Assembly: GCA_030267965.1 (NCBI GenBank)
Contig: BRYA01000627.1
Coordinates: 5,392 to 38,235, forward strand
Reading direction: 5' to 3'
Origin: Triparma columacea
Taxonomy: Eukaryota > Sar > Bolidophyceae > Parmales > Triparmaceae
Length of the DNA stretch: 32,844 nt
Notes under the pieces: model-generated
What the model was told of the DNA's origin: nothing
What the model saw: only the letters and a program-made list of their open reading frames with translations
Database searches by the model: none
Part shown: one piece after another, positions 9,576 through 19,234 of the stretch
Position numbering within the stretch: the stretch's first letter is position 1
Layout: every line of letters begins with the position of its first letter
Program-made: the position numbers and the translations under genes

Positions 9576-10668
9576 TTACTTAAAGGGTCCAAAGACAGCA
9601 TCACCGTATTTGCCAAAGACAAGGTCCTGCACGAAAATACCGGCAATAGCAAGCATAGCCAATCTTCCGTTCTGGAGCTCTGAGGGAGGAGGGGAAGCGA
9701 GGGGACAAGCGAAGAGTGTGGGTTAGCTTTTAGACAAAGGCCTTGAAAAGCATCTCGAGTGTTCTTGCTTTGCTCCTCATTGCTTCGCTCCTCATTGCTT
9801 CGTTCCTCTCTCAGACGCTTCGCTCCTCTCTCAGATACTTTTCCCCTCCATCTCGCCTGCCGATCCCCCCCCACCCCTCCTGCTCTCTCCCCCCACCTCA
9901 CCTTTGGTCTGATAGTCGACCCACCCCTCATCCGTATTGTCAACCCACTCGGCAGCCCCCAGGATGTCCCCCGGGTTGTACCCCGGCCTCTCCTTGATCT
10001 TCCACGCCATCCACTCGATCGCCCCACAGCCCAGGACGAACTGGACCCACCCCACAAGGGGTAGCTCCTGGGCGGCCTTTAGGGGGTCGGAGGAGAGCTG
10101 GGAGTTGAAGGCGGGGTGGACGCCGGCGGCGGTTACGTACCAGCCGAGGCAGGCGGCCATGGCGACGCGGCCGTGCTTGAGCTCGGCCTCGCGGTAGAGC
10201 TTCATGGTGGCGTCGTTCTTGTTGCGGGAGAGACCTATGGGGTCAAAGTAACCCACCGGGGGAATGGCACCGATCATCTCATCCTTGAAAGCAGAGAGGG
10301 AGGATCTCAAAGGACTGGTGCGAGTGGTAGGAGCGGTAGGAGGCGCAAAAGCGAGCCTGGGGGACGGACAGAGAAGTTGGGGGGTGAGAAATAGTTGAGG
10401 GTTGAATAATTTGAAGGTTTGGAGGAGCTTAGGGGGTATAGTGGTGAAGTATAGGGTAAATGAATATAGTTGAAGATCGCCATGACGATAATATGGACAT
10501 AAAAGTGAATAAATGATGAGATAATTGTGAAAATAGAGTTGTGTGTGGTCGACATCATGAGGCTGAGGATCTTTGAGGGTTGAGGGAAGGCCTTCGATTG
10601 AAGGGTCCGCGAGCTACTTATACTTACGAAGAGGTAATAAGAAGAGAAGAGACTAATAACTTAAGCAT
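9576..10668 (-). CDS. Fucoxanthin-chlorophyll a/c type light-harvesting protein, plastid targeted
   Basis: Three exons on the minus strand, 10668-10628, 10356-9902 and 9679-9576, make 199 residues. The 41-nt first exon encodes a hydrophobic signal peptide ([13 protein letters not shown]). Splicing places it directly before SLAFAP, so the junction completes the bipartite signal used to enter secondary red plastids. The mature protein has the chlorophyll-binding LHC repeats: [12 protein letters not shown] in helix 1 and [12 protein letters not shown] in helix 3, each with the Glu and His/Asn ligands plus Arg. The helix-2 region is [16 protein letters not shown]. The domain entry [18 protein letters not shown] is typical of FCPs. 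It captures light in the thylakoid for the photosystems. Subfamily (Lhcf versus Lhcr) is not assigned. Introns are 271 nt (GTAAGT) and 222 nt (GTGAGG). Confidence 0.95.
9680..9901 (-). repeat. LHC intron 2 with short direct repeats
   Basis: On the plus strand the intron carries repeated copies of a CTTCGCTCCTC-like unit between about 9772 and 9838, followed by a C-rich tract to 9900. This looks like local simple-sequence duplication. Confidence 0.6.
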
Positions 10669-10926
10669 TATGGATTTTTGGGAAGTTGCACACAAATCCA
10701 GAGCTCACACCAAACACAAACAGGATTGGGGAGTGCGGTATTTTTGGGTTCACCACTCCTGTATATGAAAGACAATTATTGTACATTCTTGTGATCAATT
10801 TTTTGATTCGTTCCTAATTGAGTTGCAAGTATGTCACAAGCCAGCTCGTACACCGTTGTGCCAGCCTTTTGTTCCCACTTTGACCCCCGCCTCTCCTGTC
10901 CCCCCCTTCCCCCCTCCCTTGACGCC

Positions 10927-12594
10927 CTACTTCTCCTCAGTCATATCGAATCCCATAACGTTCGTGCTTTTCCTCTGCGATTTCCTCCTCTGGTTAACCT
11001 TCGCCATAAGCGGTTCGAACAGGCTCTTCTTCCTCCTCCTAACCCTCTCCACCGGGTTCCTGCTCTGCGGGAAAGGTTTCGCCTCCCTCTCCGCCTCATC
11101 CTCCTCCCTGATTGTCTCCTCAGTTACAACGCAAATGATCGTCTCGTGAGTCTCGACGAGGACGGTTATGAAGTTAACCCTTGTCATGGCCTTGATAAGT
11201 CCCGTCCTACAGAAATCCATGATAACCAAGTTAACAAACGTCATGATAACAACCCCAACAGCCGTGACCCTGAAGCGCTCCCCAGTCTCCCAAGTCTCAA
11301 CGAGCATACGGTAAGCAAGAACCCACCAGATGGGACCGCGGATAGCTACATAAGTAAAGCACTGAACGAGCTGGAGGGTGAAGTAATTAACCACGTCGGA
11401 GGGATCATCGAGGTCGTAGACGTTGTTCTGGTGAGGAGCGAACGGGGACGAAATTCGAAGAAATGTTAGAGAGGAACATCGTAAAACATATAACAGTAGG
11501 TCTGAAAGCTCTTATTGTTGCACATTATTATTACGTCAACACGCACTTACCTTGACGAAGTTGATCAAACCAATAGGTCCAACAGATCCGGCAAGTAGGA
11601 AAACTGACGCGGCAACCTCATCAGAGATGGAAGAATCGAGGCTCTTAAGTATGGGAAAGTACAGCGTTAAAACAACGTGATGAAGTAGCGTGAATACATC
11701 GAAGAACCCCGCCTTGCATGACAAGAACTTAGGGAGGAGTGTGAAGGCGAGGTCACCTAACTCCCAACCTGCCTCCCAAAGTAAACCAAGACGAATCATG
11801 TCACCGAAGTAATGCACGTCGGAGCGGTTCAGGAAGGCTAAGAGACCAAGAACACCGGCAACCGTATGCTGGAGGTGCGTGGTTAGCTCCATAGCAAGGT
11901 CAGCTGTCGAGAACTGAAATGGCGGCAATGGGGCGTGTTAGTGTCTATGTCGTTGTCTTAAATCCTTGTATTCTATTGTCGTCGTATACTATCGTTGATC
12001 CCCAGTTTCTCTCACCTCCTTAAACAAACGCGCCCTGCTGGGGTCTTCCAAGTACTCAGCGAATGTACCTGAAGGGTTATCGACGATCCATTCCGTAAGT
12101 GTTGGTGTGGATGTCTTAGGTCTGTACTTCCTGACGTAAAGATCGAAGCCTACGATCATGAGGGCGGTGAAGATATCGTTGCCTGACATTACCTCGGTTA
12201 CGTCTTGCATACGACTGGTGGTTATGCGGGAGGAACGGAGGATTAAGGGCTGGACTAGGAGACGGGATACTAGGGGGATGAAGAGGTAGTGGATGAAGAG
12301 ACATGAGAGGATTAGGTTTGTAATCTCCTGCTGGATTGAGGACGTTCCGAGGATGACTTCTGGGAGAGTGTTGGGGATGAAGGGGTGAAGGGAGGTGGGG
12401 AAGTAGGGGGAGAGGTATTGACTAGGGTCGCTGTGTATGTATATGAGAAGAAGTGTGTTAGAATAAGAGTCAGAATATGTGTTTGATGATGATGATTTCG
12501 GTGTTGTTGATGTATCTTTATTGAAAGTCATTGAAAGACGCAATCTTATCATCCTTAAGGCATCCTTTAGGATTATTGTTATATATATTGTCAA
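10927..12594 (-). CDS. Multi-pass membrane protein, possibly TLC-domain-like
   Basis: Three exons, 12594-12016, 11913-11551 and 11427-10927, join in frame to 480 residues. If the later Met at 12531 is used, the protein is 459. Both introns are canonical (GTGAGA...CAG, GTAAGT...CAG). Hydrophobic segments lie around residues 95-125, 150-165, 200-220, 225-245, 255-275, 290-310 and 325-385. In the middle, a WELGDLAF segment followed about 25 residues later by LLHHVVLTLYFPIL resembles the His-containing core of TLC (TRAM/LAG1/CLN8) proteins. These include lipid-metabolism and ER membrane enzymes. The last 70 residues are soluble and very basic (RRRKK, NQRRKSQRK), probably cytosolic. I do not recognise an orthologue, and the TLC assignment is tentative. 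It diverges from CWC27 with 194 bp between starts. Confidence 0.75.
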
Positions 12595-12788
12595 TTTGGA
12601 GGGTATAAATCATTCGTATACCTACTTACATCTGTAATATAGCTGAGAACATGACTGAGTGAAGTGTGTGGATAAGAAGAGATATGAGGGGAGAAAAAAG
12701 GAGAAAAAGAGGAGAAAAAAAGAGAAACCCAAAAGCTTCATTTTGTCCACAACGCTCCTCAACATCATCATACAAACAATATATATAC

Positions 12789-14305
12789 ATGTCATCATCA
12801 TATGTACGCTACCCTCCACCAAGTAGCTCTATAAACCTATTAACCTCAGTTGGTCCAATCGAGGTCTCACTTTGGACAACTGAATTAGAATCATCTTCTA
12901 AACTATGGTACAACCTAATGAGATACAACTGGTTTCAAAACGCTAAAGTTACAAAGGGAGTTAAAGGAGTTGGATGGCAAGTTACACCTAACAGGTCATT
13001 ACAAGAGGTGAGATTCATGGGCAGATAGATGAGAAGGAGTGCCAGATGAGTTATGAACAGCAGATGGGAAATGGACAGATGGCAGAGGATACCAATGCAG
13101 AATACCAATGCAGGAACCAATCACACTCAAACACTGCCATTGACACCACAAACATTGCTATGACCACTCACACACCGATCACCCAACACCCCCGCCTCCG
13201 CTCCCCCCCCCCCCCCCCTTCCCCCCTTCCACAGATCGCTTCAGCGAAAGCCTGGATAACCACCCACAATGCTTCCGTCGCCTCCAACCCCCACGACGTC
13301 CCTTCCATGACTTTCCCCTTATCCGAGGACGGCACCCTAATGACTTCCACCCACTCCCGCATAGATTTCACCCACCGTGGTATCCTCGCCTTCACATCAA
13401 CCCCCTCCACCCCCACCCCCTTCGGTGAGTTCATGGTAACGACGGCTGAGGCCGGGTTTTTAGATAAGGACGGGTACAATATAATAGGCGTGATACAGGG
13501 TAACACCTTGTTCAACGCGACCAGGATACTCGATAAGGTGTTAGCCGGTGACGATGAGTACGTGTCCTCCGACGTTGACGATGAGGATGGCAGGTCGGTT
13601 AAGGTAACGGGGGTCTCTGATGAGGTTGGTATGGAGCCTGTGGATGAAGGGGTAAGGCCGGTTTGGATGGAGGTTAAGAGGGAGGTTAAGAAGAAGAAGA
13701 AGAGGAAGGCTGTTAACGACGCTGCCGTACTATCGTTCGGGGGGGATGACGAGGAGGAGGAGGGAGGAGACGATGACTGGAAAGGAAGGATGAAGAAAGG
13801 GAAGAAGAAAAAGAAGAAGGCCAAAGAGGAGAACGATCAGGAACGAACAAAGGCTGACGCTAAGGTGGAGGTCACAACACCTGCCGCTGCCCCTCCCGCT
13901 AGAAGTGTAGAGGCACGTAAAAAATCAAAGAAGACACTCGAACGCCCCGTCGTTGAACCCCCGGCCGCCCAGACCCCCGCTGTGGCGGCGGATGATAGCG
14001 ATTCGGATTCAGTAGAGGAGATGAGCATGGTGGATAAGATGCGCGCCAAGTACACCAAAAACAAGGGCAAGACAACGAAGAAAAAGAAGGATAAGGAGAG
14101 GGAGGTTATGGCTATAATGGAGAGTTTCAAGGAGAGTGTTAAGAAAGTTAAGCAGAAAAATACAGGTACACACAAGGGTACTGCTAGCTACTTCGGACAA
14201 GTTCTAGAGAAGGGAGAGGAGGATAGTGAGGAGGAAGGGGACTGGAGAGAAGGGAGATTCGAGTGTAAGAAACATATTGACCATAAAACCAAGATGGCCA
14301 ACTGA
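12789..14305 (+). CDS. CWC27: CWC27-like spliceosome-associated cyclophilin, degenerate active site
   Basis: Two exons, 12789-13007 and 13235-14305, join in phase 0 to 429 residues. The intron has a GTGAGA donor and a C-run before its acceptor. The protein follows CWC27 throughout: a short MS..Y...P lead, GPIEVSLWTTE as the first cyclophilin strand, and HSRIDFTHRGILAF. Next come IIGVIQGNTLFNATRI, a basic and acidic linker with VLSFGGDDEEEEGG, and a C-terminal helix and tail ending with ECKKHID. CWC27 joins activated spliceosomes with CWC22. The usual cyclophilin catalytic stretch (FHRVxxGFxxQGGD) is replaced by AKVTKGVKGVGWQVTP, and the GSQFF region is also altered. Isomerase activity is therefore very unlikely, in line with a scaffold role. 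A Lys/Glu repeat region spans about residues 225-255. Confidence 0.88.
13008..13234 (+). repeat. CWC27 intron with poly-C tract
   Basis: The 227-nt intron contains a C-run of about 16 (from 13203) within its polypyrimidine tract. The tract ends TTCCACAG at 13234. A shadow ORF crosses the intron but lacks the conserved upstream cyclophilin strand. Confidence 0.75.
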
Positions 14306-14407
14306 AAGACGTCCGAAAGAGGGGGTAGATGGAGGAGGAAAGTAAAGGCACGCTTTTTGAATGTTATAAAGGACGGGATTATAAGTCGTCGCTGCGCTCC
14401 TCCCGCT

Positions 14408-16890
14408 CTAGCTATCCTTCCTCCCCCTGATTCCCATCCTCTCAAAGACGCCCACTCCGAACCCCTCTTCCTCCTCCCTTTTTTCAATAGCCCTCTTATT
14501 CCTAATATCGATCCTCTTCTTCTGCTTCATAACCTCCTCCCTTTTGACCGTACTATCCCCGTCCATTACCTCCCTCTGGAAGTCCTGCTGCTTCCTGTCG
14601 TAGTAATCGAGGGTGTCCATGGTGACGTCACTGATCACTGTACACCCGCCACCAACTACGGACTCGTCCTCCCCCCCCCTCCCCCCCCCTTTATCTGTTG
14701 ACCCCTCATCGTTATCATTGGCAGTTGCAGTAGCCCTCACTCTATCCTCCTCCTCCTCCATGAACTTCTTGAGCGTCGAGCAGACCCGGGCAGCAGTCTC
14801 CATGTCGCACAGCTCCACCTCCAGCTCTCTCTCCCCCCCCACTCTCACCACTCGGATCCTCCTCGGTTTCCCCTCCACCCTCAATACCTCGTTTATCTCG
14901 CTGAGCGGTATCCCCCTTGTCGGCTGCCTTTCCCTGTTCCTCTTCCTCTTCTCCTCCACAAACACGCAGCTCCCCTGCCCCTCCTTCTCCTCGATCCACA
15001 TGATCTTCTTCCCTCCGTTCTTCACCCCCCTAAACCCAATATTCTTCTCCACCACCCTCACCCCATGCAGTAGCAGCTCGTACGATGCCTCCATCTCCTT
15101 CTTGTCCTTCCTGATTGACAGAACCTCCACGCTCACAAACTCGTATTTCCCCTTCTTCACCTTGACCTTCCTAACCTCTTCCTTGATGTGTAGCGCCCTG
15201 AGGACCTTCTTAACCCCCCCCTCCTGCACGGCCGTTGCCACCCCGCTCATCATCCCGAGTACCGCCTGAACGTCCCCATCCCTAAGCTCAGCCCTATACT
15301 CCTCGTCCGTCATCGTGCTGGAGCACGTAACGTGAAGGGACGAACAGATGGAGTCGGTGCAGGCTGTGCAGACCATGAGGGTACGACCGACTTGGAGAGG
15401 ACCCTCGAAGACAACCTTTAGGGATACTTGACCCTGGCTGAGCTTCCTCATCCTGTAAGGCGAGCAAAAGCGAATAGCGAAAAGGGTTGGGGTGGACGTA
15501 CGAGAATTATCCACCGTGGTTAGAAAACTGCGTCGTATCGAATGGATATATTCCTGCACGCGTGTCCATCCCCCCTCATTGGCTCTTCGCTCTTGAAATG
15601 TCCACTCTCTTGCTTGCAAAGTAACCTTTCTGCAACGCCCCCATTCTTCTTCCCCCCCCCTGCGCTCCCTCTGCCCTCTTGCCTCCTCTCCTCTCACCTC
15701 CCGCTCTCGCTGTGCCTCCCGATGTTCTCGTAGTCGTCCTGAAAGTTAGTGGCCAGCCTCTTCTCACGAGCGAACTTGAAGAAACGCTGAACGTCCCTGT
15801 TCTTGCGAGCGATCTTCTGGATCATAATAGCAGCCCTTACCCTAGTCTTGTACCTGCAGCGAGAGGGGTTTAGTTTAAGGAGGTTAGCTAGAAGATAAGG
15901 CTTTAAATCCAGTCCTCTTCTTCCGAGGCTCGCTTCTCTCCCCCTCCCCTCCCTCCCTTACCTCTTCGTATACGCTCTCCCCTTTCTCCCCCTAAATTGT
16001 GCCTGGATTAACCCAGCCTGCAGGCTCCTGTGCCTCTCGACGGCAAGGGTTCGCCCCATCTTACGGGCCCTCAGGAAGGACTGGATCTTACGGGCGCTCA
16101 ACATCTCCAGGTTGGAAGGAGGGAGAAGGAAGTTGTGCAGGAGGGACTGGGAGGCGGGAAGGAGGGAGTGGGAGGCGAGGAGAACGCGGGAAAGCCAGCT
16201 GGAGAGCAACTTAATACGGCGATTTTTCTGGTTTGCAGTCAGTGCTATCCCAAAGGATGACTTGGAGTAAGTCTTTGGGAAGAAAGAGGAGTTTATCCCG
16301 AGCCTAGGGAGCTCCTTCTCAAGCGCCGAGTGTAGCGCCTGGAAGTGCCGAAACTTTCTTGCCGTCGTCATTACCACATTGGTTTCCTCCCTGATCAACG
16401 TGACCGCATAGTTTGCTGAAACCGACAGTGACGACGGAGCGAGAGCCACAGTCACGGTGTATGGGGAGAGGAGGTAAGACGGGGAGGACTCGGAGGAGGC
16501 CGAACCGGGGGAAGGAGGACTCTTCTGGTTGGTCATGTAGGAGTGGAGACTCAGACGTCTAAGGGGAAGAATTTCAGGCTGAGTTATTGAAATCTTAGAC
16601 CTAGAAGGCTCAGCGGAGATCTCCGGCGGGACAGGGGGTAGCGCACACTGGGCGGTCTCGCTTTCAGGTGTTATTGTTGGTCCTTCACTCAGAGGTGGAC
16701 TTTCTTCTGAAGGCAAAGTAGCAGCATTCTCGCTCAATTCCGTAGCCTCACCCGCACCTTCCTTAGCAGCACCACCAAATCCTAACTTTGCGCTGAATCT
16801 CTTGAGCGCCTTGCCAGGCTTGAAACGCTTGGGCTTTGAAGAAGAAGATCCGGATGGACCGGAGGGGGGAGGAGTAGGAGAAGATGACAT
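14408..16890 (-). CDS. PX-domain protein with IQ motifs and a possible C-terminal PH-like domain
   Basis: Three exons, 16890-15962, 15853-15698 and 15452-14408, join in frame (phase 2 both times) to 709 residues. Residues 1-135 are low complexity (Ser/Pro/Ala). A PX (phox) domain fits residues about 140-255, with RKFRHFQALHSALEKELP for the basic helix entry and a NRRIKLLSSWLSRVL helix. PX domains bind phosphoinositides on endosomal membranes. Next come IQ-type helices: ARKIQSFLRARKMGR, AGLIQAQFRGRKGRAY and RAAIMIQKIARKNRD, up to about residue 345, which are likely calmodulin or light-chain sites. The rest alternates strands (KKGKYEFVSVEVLSI, RRIRVVRVGGERELEVEL) and ends in a helix (AARVCSTLKKFM), a plan resembling a PH-like fold. 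The final 100 residues are charged. No myosin motor is present and I do not know a named orthologue. Confidence 0.8.
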
Positions 16891-17057
16891 TGAGGAAGGG
16901 AAATGGGGATCGTGAGTTTGCGAATGTCCCTCCTAGCCGCTTAACCTAATAGGGTCACCGAGATCAATCAAATCGAGCGCTCTTGGAAACTCAACAACTG
17001 ATTTCAACAAATAAGTCCTTTTCTGAGCTGAGAAAATGTTTAGACCCCTTTAATATA

Positions 17058-17151
17058 ATACATTCGCATTTGCGCAGCAAACCTACTGATATTTTTTAGC
17101 GTAATAAATACATTCGCATTTGCGCAGCAAACCTACTGATATTTTTTAGCG
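17058..17151. repeat. 50-bp tandem duplication spanning the AGMO-like stop codon
   Basis: Two identical 44-bp copies (17058-17101 and 17108-17151), offset by 50 bp. The right copy includes the last codons and TAG (17135-17133) of the AGMO-like gene. The left copy lies in its 3' UTR. Perfect identity suggests a recent duplication. Confidence 0.92.
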
Positions 17152-19160
17152 ACGTACCAGGTCCAATTGCTAACTCCCTTTTTCTCAACCACCTCGTCGT
17201 CCATGTCTGCACCGATTAGAGTCTCGCATATGAGGGCCTCGGTATCAGCAAAGACGATGTTGGAAGTGACTTCCTCCTCCTCTTCCAGGTCCGTCCTCAG
17301 CATGAAGAAAAATCCAACGTCCAGGATAAAGTAGAAGGCAGCAATGGTCAGAAAGAGTCGCTGATCGTCAGTAGTTGAGCTAGGGACAAGGCAGGCGACG
17401 ATGAGTAGAAGAAGGATAAATGCGTGTCTCGCCCCTTCGGAGCAAAGCAGAGAACGCCTGGTGCTCTTCGTGCCTTCGACGCCAAGGGTACAGATGGATG
17501 ACACGTTGCTGAGAGTCCACAGCGATACGGAGAACACCGTGATTGCGATGAAGGCTTTTCCCCAACCGAGGTCGAGATCAGGGAACAGAAATTCGCTTAT
17601 TGCGTCATCGTCGTCGAAAAGCAAATATATACTAACGAACACTAAGAGGAGAGTGAACTGACCAAGAGCATAGACCTTCCATCGCAACGTCGGTGGCGTG
17701 GGGTCAAATTTGGACATTGGGTTCATCTTTGACTTCTTAGAAACCTCGGGGCACTTGGCATTTTTCGGCGTCCAATGGCGAAACGGCACCTCCCACCATT
17801 TCTGCCACTTCGTCTGGATCACCAACATGTGGTAAAAGTGGTGCACATTGGCAAAAATTGGGTTGTAGGAACGGAGCTGCGGAATTATTCCGTACATCAG
17901 AGGCGTATTAGGGTCATCCTCCCCACAAATCTCTGGCTCGTACGTCCCGAACATTCTATCCCAGATGATCAATATCGCCCCGTAGTTCTTCCCTAGCGCT
18001 CTGATGTTTCTGCCGTGGTGGATGCGGTGCAGAGATGGTGTATTAAACACAGTTTCGACGAGGGGGAGGGGTGGTATTAACTGTGTGTGAATCCAGAACT
18101 GATACAGCAGGTTAAAGGTTGCGTGGGCGCTGAAGAGCGGCCAGGGAAAAAGCAGAGCAGCCATAATGGAGGAGATGAGGAAGGAGGGGGCAAGAAAATC
18201 CAAAGCGGGCTGTCTGAGAGCCGTCGTCAAGTTATACTGCGAGGAGGGAAGCGACGACCGATGGGGGTAAGTTTAATTACAAGGCAAGCTGTTATAAGGC
18301 AAGCTGTTATAAGGCAAGCTGTGTAAAAAAGTGGCCACTCGGAGACTCACCTCCTCAGAAGAATGGTGGACGGCGTGGGTGGTCCACATCCATGAAATCG
18401 TGTGACTAAGGCGATGGAACCAGTAGTACAGAAAGTCAGCAATTAATAGGCACGCCCACCATGTAAACGGCTTTGTGGAGTCCGAGAGGGCACTTGTCAC
18501 TTTGAGATTGTCGTAGATTAAGGTGTACAGAGGCTCCATCCATTGCAGAAATAAGATCCTCGCAGCGAGTACCTGCAGTACCCCAAGACCAACGCTGCAA
18601 ATCGAGTCGGCAAACCTAGCGGTGTGCGGTGGGCGGTTCGAAGGCGGCAGGATAATAAATATGATGAAGTTTTCCAGCAAAATGCACGCCACGAAGAAGG
18701 GAATCGAGATGGACAGGTAGGCTACCCCCAATAAGTCGACCGATGCATCACTTATTTGGTTGGGTACGCCCAGAGGGAACATAAAAGAATAAAATAGCTG
18801 ACTTTTAGAGACACTGGCGGGGAGATGGCCAGTCTGTTGCGCTATTGAGCAGACCAGGAATGGGAGTCCCGACGCATAAATTAAACATACTTCAAAAATT
18901 ACGTAGAATGAGTACAGCACAATAGTACGTCCCAAACTGAGCACCTCAGGGGGAGATTTGTTCATTGAATTGCCGTTAGCCTCAATCGTGAGGGGGACAA
19001 AAATATGGTGGGAACGCTTCTCAGTCAAAAGCGGTTTCTTGGCCCGCAAGTATCGTCGCTTAACCCGACAAAGCCTTGTGACGAGAGAATTTCGCGGACG
19101 GGGCAGCAAATGATGAGGCTGACAAGCAAAAAATAAATGTCGGTCGAAACATCCCTCCAT
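17133..19160 (-). CDS. AGMO: Alkylglycerol-monooxygenase-like fatty acid hydroxylase (AGMO/TMEM195 type)
   Basis: Two exons, 19160-18351 and 18236-17133, join in phase 0 (HHSSEE then YNLTTALRQ), giving 637 residues. The fatty-acid-hydroxylase histidine boxes are complete: HRLSH, HAVHH (THAVHHSSEEYN) and HRIHH (TPSLHRIHHGRN). AGMO-specific context follows: FNLLYQFWIHTQ, KNYGAILIIWDRMFGTYEPE and VHHFYH. In animals AGMO is an ER di-iron, tetrahydrobiopterin-dependent enzyme that cleaves the ether bond of alkylglycerols. Several membrane helices lie at about residues 75-110, 150-185 and 190-215 before the boxes. Three to four more follow in a C-terminal extension from about 440. The N-terminal 58 residues are basic, and Met59 is an alternative start. 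Only 74 bp separate its first ATG from the stop of the next upstream gene. A sterol-desaturase relative with another substrate is the main alternative. Confidence 0.88.
18283..18322. repeat. 15-bp tandem repeat in the AGMO-like intron
   Basis: GGCAAGCTGTTATAA occurs twice in full (18283-18297, 18298-18312), plus ten bases of a third copy (18313-18322), in the 114-nt intron. Confidence 0.9.
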
Positions 19161-19234
19161 TCCTGATCCTCATCCCTTCTCTCAATCTTTTTTCAAGTCA
19201 AAACCATTTATTATGTGAACAAACAACAACGTTA

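Noticed and set aside
10831..11469. 212-codon plus-strand frame
   Set aside because: Antisense to exon 3 of the TLC-like gene, whose membrane segments and in-frame splice joins are better supported.
13046..13234. Continuous frame upstream of CWC27 exon 2
   Set aside because: It crosses the C-tract and a good 3' splice site. The true upstream exon (12789-13007) supplies the expected cyclophilin beginning in the right phase.
14613..15269. 218-codon plus-strand Ser/Pro/Leu-rich frame
   Set aside because: Antisense to the Glu/Lys/Arg-rich exon 3 of the PX-IQ gene. Its low-complexity composition follows from that.
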